The translations under genes were made by a program, and so were the position numbers. From Pseudomonas sp. RIT-PI-S (GTDB lineage: Bacteria > Pseudomonadota > Gammaproteobacteria > Pseudomonadales > Pseudomonadaceae): a stretch of DNA of 64,000 nucleotides. How positions within the stretch are numbered: the stretch's first letter is position 1; every line of letters starts with the position of its first letter. The notes below the pieces were generated by a model that saw only the letters and a program-made list of their open reading frames with translations, had not been told where the DNA came from and made no database searches. Location of the stretch: NCBI RefSeq assembly GCF_025642975.1, contig NZ_JANZKJ010000003.1:186001-250000 (forward strand), read 5' to 3'. Below, piece after piece: positions 59,048 to 64,000 of this stretch.

Positions 59048-59356
59048 ATGCGCCTCAAACTCGTTGTAGCAACCCTTGCGCTGGCCTCCTTGCCGTTGGC
59101 CCCGGCTGTTGCGGATAGCTTCTGGCGCAACGTGCTGTCTTCAGGCGCGACCACTGGCTCCACATACCTGACCTCCAGGGACCACAAACTGGTGGTGGCC
59201 ACTCAAGACGACGCCGGTAGTTTCGTTGCCAGCAATGGCGCGATTCGCGGCCCTTACCTGGAAGCCGCAATTGCTCAGCTGAGGGCTGAAAACCCAACCA
59301 TGCAAGCCTCCGACATGGATTTGGCGAACGCCATTCTGGCGAAGAACGCTCTATAG
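59048..59356 (+). CDS. DUF2388 small exported protein
   Basis: A 102-residue protein with a signal peptide (ending APAVA-D) and the DUF2388 features SFWRNVLSSGATTGSTYLTSRDHK and DDAGSFVASNGAIRGPYLEAA. It is probably periplasmic, and its function is unknown; the family is largely confined to pseudomonads. The start at 59048 gives the signal peptide. Confidence 0.85.
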   Translation: MRLKLVVATLALASLPLAPAVADSFWRNVLSSGATTGSTYLTSRDHKLVVATQDDAGSFVASNGAIRGPYLEAAIAQLRAENPTMQASDMDLANAILAKNAL

Positions 59357-59398
59357 CTTGAGTGGGGCCCCGGCCATTCGGCGAAGCCTGCGAACAAC

Positions 59399-59445
59399 GC
59401 ACAAGCCCGCGACCCTCGTGATTTCACGGGTTCGCGGGCTTGTGC
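59399..59445. terminator. Long hairpin, terminator or REP-like element
   Basis: GCACAAGCCCGCGA (59399-59412) pairs perfectly with TCGCGGGCTTGTGC (59432-59445), with a further interrupted inner stem. It is followed by CGACTCCTACAA, the kind of tail seen next to Pseudomonas extragenic palindromes. It lies between the converging DUF2388 and gcvH genes. Confidence 0.7.
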
Positions 59446-59458
59446 CGACTCCTACAAT

Positions 59459-59842
59459 TTACTCGCCGATTGCAGCCTTATAGCCTTCAGCGTCGAGCAG
59501 CTTGTCCAGTTCGGCGCTGTTGCTGGGCTTGAGTTTGAATAGCCAGGTTTCATAGGGGGCGGAATTGAGGGCCTCCGGGGCGTCGGCCACGCTGTCGTTC
59601 ACGGCGATCACTTCGCCGCCCACGGGGGCGTAGATATCCGAAGCCGCCTTGACCGACTCCACCACCGCGATCGTGTCACTGGCTGCTACCACTTTGCCCA
59701 CTTCCGGCAACTCGACGAACACCACGTCCCCTAGCGCCTCCTGGGCATGGTCAGAGATACCGACGGTAATGGTGCCGTCCGCTTCCGGGCGCGCCCATTC
59801 GTGGCTTTCAGCGTAGCGCAGGTTGTCAGGGATATTGCTCAT
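59459..59842 (-). CDS. gcvH: Glycine cleavage system H protein
   Basis: A 127-residue lipoyl carrier shuttling the aminomethyl group between P, T and L proteins. The lipoylated Lys is K65 in [14 protein letters not shown]. Length and [14 protein letters not shown] are standard. It is 44 nt downstream of gcvT; gcvP is not in the window. Confidence 0.97.
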   Translation of the reverse strand: MSNIPDNLRYAESHEWARPEADGTITVGISDHAQEALGDVVFVELPEVGKVVAASDTIAVVESVKAASDIYAPVGGEVIAVNDSVADAPEALNSAPYETWLFKLKPSNSAELDKLLDAEGYKAAIGE

Positions 59843-59886
59843 GGGTAGTCCTCAAAAAGGTCGGTGGGATTGCCACGGTTGGCGGG

Positions 59887-60966
59887 TCAGATCAGAATTT
59901 TGCCGTGTCGCACGAAGGTAGGTTTCACCACGCGCACAGGGTACCACTTGCCCCGGATTTCCACTTCGGCGCGTTCCGGCGCATCACGTGGCACGCGGGC
60001 CAGAGCGATGGACTTGTTCAGCGTAGGCGAAAACCCACCGCTGGTGATTTCACCTTCTTGTTTGTCCATCCGCACTACTTGGTGGGCCCGCAATACCCCG
60101 CGCTCTTCAAGCACCAGCCCAACCAGGCGCGAAACAGGGCCGGCGGCCAGTTCCGTTTCCAGCGCTGAGCGACCATTGAATTCACGGCCAGGCGGATCAA
60201 GAGCTACTGTCCAGCCCAAGTTGGACACCCAAGGAGAGTGCGCTTCATCCAGCTCTTGCCCATACAGGTTCAAGCCAGCTTCAAGGCGTAACGTGTCGCG
60301 GGCACCAAGGCCAATTGGCGAAATACCTGCTCCCAGCAAGTCGTTGAACAGCTCGCAAACTTCTACGCCCGGCAGCAGTATTTCTATGCCGTCCTCACCG
60401 GTATAACCCGTGCGCGCGATCAGCCAACCGTTGTCTTCGCCGGCTTCGAAGGGTTTCAACCGCCGGATCAGCGCCGCTCGCGATCCACCGAGCAGCTCTG
60501 CTACCCGTTCCCGTGCCGCAGGGCCTTGAATTGCGAGGGTGGCGGTGGTCGCCTGCTCGGTAATCAGAATCTCGAAACCTTGCGCCTGCCCACATAGCCA
60601 GGTGAGATCCTTGTCACGGGTAGAGGCGTTGACTACCAGGCGGTAGCCCTGCTCGCGGCGATAGATGATCAGATCGTCGACCACGCCGCCCTCGGTGTTC
60701 AGCATGGCGCTGTAAAGCGCCTGCCCGGGGCTCGCAAGCCGGTCGATATCGTTGGCCAACAACCGCCGTAACCAGCTGTGGGCGTCGGCGCCGGCGACAT
60801 CGATCACAGCCATATGGGAGACATCGAACACACCACAAGCCCGTCGCACTTCATGGTGCTCTTCGACTTGTGAACCGTAATGCAAAGGCATTTCCCAACC
60901 GCCAAAATCGACCATCTTGGCGCCTAGCGCCAGATGCTGGTCGTACAGCGGTGTGCGCAATCCCAT
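59887..60966 (-). CDS. gcvT: Glycine cleavage system aminomethyltransferase (T protein)
   Basis: A 359-residue tetrahydrofolate-dependent enzyme releasing ammonia and 5,10-methylene-THF from the H-protein intermediate. Features are RTPLYDQHLALGAKMVDFGGWEMP, FDVSHMAV, ARTGYTGEDGIEI and GLGARDTLRLEAGLNLYG. The start at 60966 follows GGAGAA. No glycine-riboswitch-like structure is evident in the 117 nt upstream. Confidence 0.96.
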   Translation of the reverse strand: MGLRTPLYDQHLALGAKMVDFGGWEMPLHYGSQVEEHHEVRRACGVFDVSHMAVIDVAGADAHSWLRRLLANDIDRLASPGQALYSAMLNTEGGVVDDLIIYRREQGYRLVVNASTRDKDLTWLCGQAQGFEILITEQATTATLAIQGPAARERVAELLGGSRAALIRRLKPFEAGEDNGWLIARTGYTGEDGIEILLPGVEVCELFNDLLGAGISPIGLGARDTLRLEAGLNLYGQELDEAHSPWVSNLGWTVALDPPGREFNGRSALETELAAGPVSRLVGLVLEERGVLRAHQVVRMDKQEGEITSGGFSPTLNKSIALARVPRDAPERAEVEIRGKWYPVRVVKPTFVRHGKILI

Positions 60967-61083
60967 GGGGTTCTCCTTCCCGGCGCTCCGAATGCGCCGC
61001 ATTGTAGCCTTCATGCCGAGCCCTGGCACCTTGCACGCGGATCCACCGGGCCCTGCCAGCGCCGCCAGGGATGGAGAACTTGC

Positions 61084-62322
61084 CTAGGCCGGTGCTTCGG
61101 CAACCCTGGCGAGCTCTGGCAAATCGCCTCCCAGGCCCAATGCTTGGCGCACAAAAGCAGCCTTGGCATCGGGTAGCTCATTCACCAGTGCCAGGCCGGT
61201 ATTGCGTAACCAACGCAGTGGTAGCGGGTCAGCCTGGAACAGCCGTTCGAAGCCTTCCATGGCCGCCATAAGGGCAAGGTTATGCGGCATTCGCCGCCGC
61301 TCGTAGCGGCTGAGTACGCGCACCTCTGCCAAGCGCTCGCCACGCCGCCTCGCGCGCAGCAGCTCCTCGGCGAGCACAGCAGCATCCAGCAACCCCAGGT
61401 TCACGCCCTGGCCTGCCAAGGGATGAATGGTATGAGCAGCGTCGCCAATCAGCGCCAGCCCCGGCTCTATGTAGCGCCGGGCATGCCGTTGGCGGAGCGG
61501 AATGCACAGGCGCGCATCAGCGGCCAGCACCTGCCCCAAGCGGTGCTCGAAGCGGCCGCCGAGCGCGGCACAGAAGTCAGGTGTATCCAAGGCCATCAGG
61601 CGCCTCGCTTCTTCCGGCGTGGTCGACCACACAATCGACGACCAATGCTGGCCGGGTTCACCTTGCAGCGGCAGGAAAGCCAGCGGGCCGTCATCGCCAA
61701 AACGCTGCCAGGCCGTCGCGCGGTGGCTGTGCTCGGTGCGAACGCTGGTGACGATGGCGTGGTGCAGGTAATCCCACTCGCGGGTGGCGCAACCGGCGAG
61801 CTGGCGAATGGCTGAGTTGGCGCCGTCGGCTGCGATCACCAGCGGAGCGCGAACCTGCGAACCGTCGGCCAGGCTCAGCAGGCGGTCGTCACCCGAATGA
61901 CGCATCTGCTCGACCCGAGTGCCGCCCAGTAGGCGGGTATCGGCCTGGTGCAGGGCCTGAAGCAAGGCGTCCTGCACCACGCCGTTTTCAACGATGTGGC
62001 CCAGCACCTGGGCATGCACATGGGCCGCGCTGAAGTGCACCGCGCCGGTTCCGCTGCCATCCCATACCCGCATGTCGGTGTAGGGGTTCACCCGCTGCGC
62101 GCGCATGGCTTCCCATACACCCAGGCGCTGGAAGATCCGCTGGCTCGCGGCCGATAGCGCACTCACCCGAGGCTCGAACGCACTGCCCGGATTGAAGGGC
62201 CGTGGCGCAAGATCACTGCCGTCGATGAGCAGCACCTTCAGGCCATTGCCTGCCAAGGCCAGCGCCAATGTGCTACCGACCATGCCCGCGCCCACGATGG
62301 CGATATCTGCTGTGATTTCCAT
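61084..62322 (-). CDS. ubiI: FAD-dependent ubiquinone hydroxylase UbiI
   Basis: A 412-residue flavin monooxygenase of ubiquinone biosynthesis, expected to hydroxylate C5 of the octaprenylphenol ring. The FAD site is IAIVGAGMVGS at the N-terminus, with the second motif LIGDAAHTIHPLAGQGVNLG. The start at 62322 (MEITADIAIVGAG) fits homologues. An ATG at 62358 overlaps the ubiH stop by 4 nt and would add 12 residues, so it is a real alternative. It is the last gene of the pepP-ubiH-ubiI cluster. Confidence 0.9.
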   Translation of the reverse strand: MEITADIAIVGAGMVGSTLALALAGNGLKVLLIDGSDLAPRPFNPGSAFEPRVSALSAASQRIFQRLGVWEAMRAQRVNPYTDMRVWDGSGTGAVHFSAAHVHAQVLGHIVENGVVQDALLQALHQADTRLLGGTRVEQMRHSGDDRLLSLADGSQVRAPLVIAADGANSAIRQLAGCATREWDYLHHAIVTSVRTEHSHRATAWQRFGDDGPLAFLPLQGEPGQHWSSIVWSTTPEEARRLMALDTPDFCAALGGRFEHRLGQVLAADARLCIPLRQRHARRYIEPGLALIGDAAHTIHPLAGQGVNLGLLDAAVLAEELLRARRRGERLAEVRVLSRYERRRMPHNLALMAAMEGFERLFQADPLPLRWLRNTGLALVNELPDAKAAFVRQALGLGGDLPELARVAEAPA

Positions 62323-62354
62323 GGGCTGCCCGCCTTTGCCGTAATTCACCGCGC

Positions 62355-63554
62355 TCATCGAGCGCTCCCTGGGCCTGCGCCGCTGCCCAACCCCATGGCT
62401 TGGCGAGCAAACCAATGCCGCGCAGGAGGTAATAAGTCCAAGCCGAGCAGGCCGAGGTTGCGGCCGTGGGCAACCCATTTGCCAGGCTGGGAAAACAGCC
62501 GTGTGACCTGGTCTGAAAACCCTACGGTCCATTGCTGGTCACGCTGCTGGGCGGCCACGTAGCCACGTAGTGCCCGCAGCTCGCCTGGAGGGCTATCGCT
62601 GGCCTGCAGCGCCTGGGCCAGGGCCTGAACGTCACGCAGCGAAAGGTTGAAACCCTGGCCGGCGATAGGGTGCAAGCTATGTGCGGCATTGCCTAGGACT
62701 ACGAGGTTGCTGCGCACCTGTTCGCGTGCCTCGGCCAACGCCAGCGGGTACAGGCTGCGCGCGCCTACCTGAAGCAGCGTTCCCAGGCGATAGCCGAAGC
62801 TGCGCTGCAATTGCGCCAGGAAGTCGGCGTCCGGGAGATCGCGCAAGCGCTGTGCATCAGCCGGTTTGCGCGTCCATACCAGCGCACAGCGGTTGTCCGC
62901 CAGCGGCAGCAGGGCGAGGGGACCCTCGTCGGTGAATCGCTCGAAGGCCTGGCCGCCGTGAGGTTGGTTGAAACTGACATTGGCGATGAGCGCGGTCTGG
63001 TCATACTCGCGCAGCCGCACATCGATACCAAGCTGGTCGCGCAGGCCCGAGCGCCCGCCGTCGGCGAGCACCGCCAAGGAACAGTCGAGCTGGCTGTCGT
63101 CACCCAGGGTCAGCCGGTAGCCCTCGGGATTGGCGCGCATCGCGACGACCTCGGCCGGACACCGCCAGGTGACTACGTCGGCATCCAGCGCCGCCCACAG
63201 GGATTGCCCCAGCCAGGCGTTTTCGACCACGTAGCCCAACGCCGGAACGCCTTCTTCGGCGGCGTCGAGGAGGGTCGCGCCGAAGCGGCCACGGTCAGAG
63301 ACGTGGATCTGCCGGATCGGCTCGGCGCGGCGGGCAATCGCCGGCCATACGCCGAGATGCTCGTAGATCAGCCGTGTGCCATAGGACAGCGCCGAGCTGC
63401 GGGCATCGTAACTAGGCTGGTAACCGTCGCCAGGGGCAAAGGGTTCGATCAGCAGAATCCGCCAGCCGCGCTCCCGGGCCAGTGGCTGCAGTGCCAACGC
63501 CAGGCTGGCGCCCACCAGCCCGCCGCCGATGATGGCGATATCGAAGCGGCTCAC
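62355..63554 (-). CDS. ubiH: FAD-dependent ubiquinone hydroxylase UbiH
   Basis: A 399-residue flavin monooxygenase related to UbiI, adding the C1 hydroxyl in ubiquinone synthesis. The FAD motif is IAIIGGGLVGAS, and the second motif is VVLGNAAHSLHPIAGQGFNL (the Asn in place of Asp is normal for UbiH). Its ATG overlaps the pepP stop by 4 nt. It also overlaps a possible ubiI start, showing tight coupling. Confidence 0.93.
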   Translation of the reverse strand: MSRFDIAIIGGGLVGASLALALQPLARERGWRILLIEPFAPGDGYQPSYDARSSALSYGTRLIYEHLGVWPAIARRAEPIRQIHVSDRGRFGATLLDAAEEGVPALGYVVENAWLGQSLWAALDADVVTWRCPAEVVAMRANPEGYRLTLGDDSQLDCSLAVLADGGRSGLRDQLGIDVRLREYDQTALIANVSFNQPHGGQAFERFTDEGPLALLPLADNRCALVWTRKPADAQRLRDLPDADFLAQLQRSFGYRLGTLLQVGARSLYPLALAEAREQVRSNLVVLGNAAHSLHPIAGQGFNLSLRDVQALAQALQASDSPPGELRALRGYVAAQQRDQQWTVGFSDQVTRLFSQPGKWVAHGRNLGLLGLDLLPPARHWFARQAMGLGSGAGPGSAR

Positions 63555-64000
63555 GCTAGCGCTGCCCGAGCAGACGCCATTAGCGCTTCGATTTCTTCAA
63601 CACCCTTGGGCACGCCGCCTGTGAGAATCTCGCAACCGTTCCGGGTCACCACCACGTCGTCTTCGATGCGCACGCCAATGCCGCGCCATTTCTTCGCGAC
63701 CTGGTCGTTGTGCGGCGAAATATAGATGCCCGGTTCGACCGTAAGCGCCATGCCCGGCTCCAGCACGCGCCATTCGCCGCCAACCTTGTATTCGCCTACA
63801 TCATGCACGTCCAGCCCAAGCCAGTGGCCGGCGCGGTGCATGTAAAAACCACGATGGGCCTCTGTAGCAATGAGCTCATCCACATCGCCCACCAGCAGGC
63901 CGAGACGTACAAGCCCTTCGGTAATGACCCGCACCGTGGCTTCGTGGGCGCGGTTCCAGTGCTTGCCCGGTGCGATCTCGGCGAAAGCCGCTTGCTGGGC
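63551..64000 (-). CDS. pepP: Xaa-Pro aminopeptidase, 3' part (runs off the window end)
   Basis: C-terminal roughly 149 residues of an M24 pita-bread metallopeptidase that cleaves X-Pro N-termini. Metal and substrate residues are seen in MHRAGHWLGLDVHDVGEY, LEPGMALTVEPGIYIS and GIGVRIEDDVVVT. The 5' part is outside the window. The linkage to ubiH is typical of pseudomonads. Confidence 0.93.
   Translation of the reverse strand, partial: AQQAAFAEIAPGKHWNRAHEATVRVITEGLVRLGLLVGDVDELIATEAHRGFYMHRAGHWLGLDVHDVGEYKVGGEWRVLEPGMALTVEPGIYISPHNDQVAKKWRGIGVRIEDDVVVTRNGCEILTGGVPKGVEEIEALMASARAALA

Noticed and set aside
60967..61083. Glycine riboswitch in front of gcvT
   Set aside because: The 117-nt region shows no tandem aptamer-like conserved elements.
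62640..62720. Asn instead of Asp in the GDAAH flavin motif of UbiH
   Set aside because: Asn at this position is usual in UbiH proteins, so it is not a defect.

Overview
The window is a GC-rich proteobacterial chromosome segment that reads as Pseudomonas, most like the P. putida/P. fluorescens side of the genus. The evidence is a run of housekeeping genes whose order is familiar from Pseudomonas chromosomes: pckA, hslO, hslR, rimB-rimK, envZ-ompR, tex, gshA, argA, argE, a CYTH/CHAD phosphatase, gcvH-gcvT and ubiI-ubiH-pepP. Codon use is strongly G/C-ending throughout, except in one island at about 11.6-15.3 kb.

Layout. Positions 1-3.3 kb hold the 5' part of a GABA permease gene, an orphan amino-acid binding protein and a methyltransferase. 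Positions 3.4-9.85 kb, all on the minus strand, form a complete chaperone/usher locus of the CS1/CFA-I (alpha, class 5) type: chaperone, major pilin, usher, tip protein, second chaperone, and a BvgA-like response regulator that has Glu where the phosphorylated Asp should be. At 10.05 kb a tRNA-Thr(UGU) gene is followed by a decayed P4-type integrase and an AT-rich two-gene Hachiman antiphage system (hamA DUF1837 nuclease, hamB helicase). This is a defence island parked at a tRNA gene, probably no longer able to move by itself.

Positions 15.6-25.5 kb carry miscellaneous genes: small hypotheticals, a DinB-fold protein, an alpha/beta hydrolase, a glutathione S-transferase, an OprD-type porin, agmatine deiminase, and a 967-residue protein that joins a sugar/amino-alcohol kinase fold to a class-III PLP enzyme. 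Positions 25.7-29.1 kb are the dTDP-L-rhamnose operon rmlBACD, with 4-nt overlaps throughout. Next come dctB-dctD (C4-dicarboxylate sensing), cysQ-nudE, yrfG, a LysR regulator, and fdhD with an FdhF/YdeP-type molybdoenzyme.

From 40.4 kb to the end is conserved core. It contains PEP carboxykinase, redox chaperone Hsp33, Hsp15, the RimB/RimK pair acting on ribosomal protein S6, EnvZ/OmpR, Tex, glutathione synthesis, arginine synthesis, an orphan GspE-type ATPase, glycine cleavage T and H proteins, and the ubiquinone hydroxylases UbiI and UbiH, ending in the 3' part of pepP.

The points most worth following are the Hachiman island with an inverted repeat over its own promoter, the phosphomimetic-looking regulator attached to the pilus locus, the kinase/PLP-lyase fusion, and paired palindromes in front of aguA.
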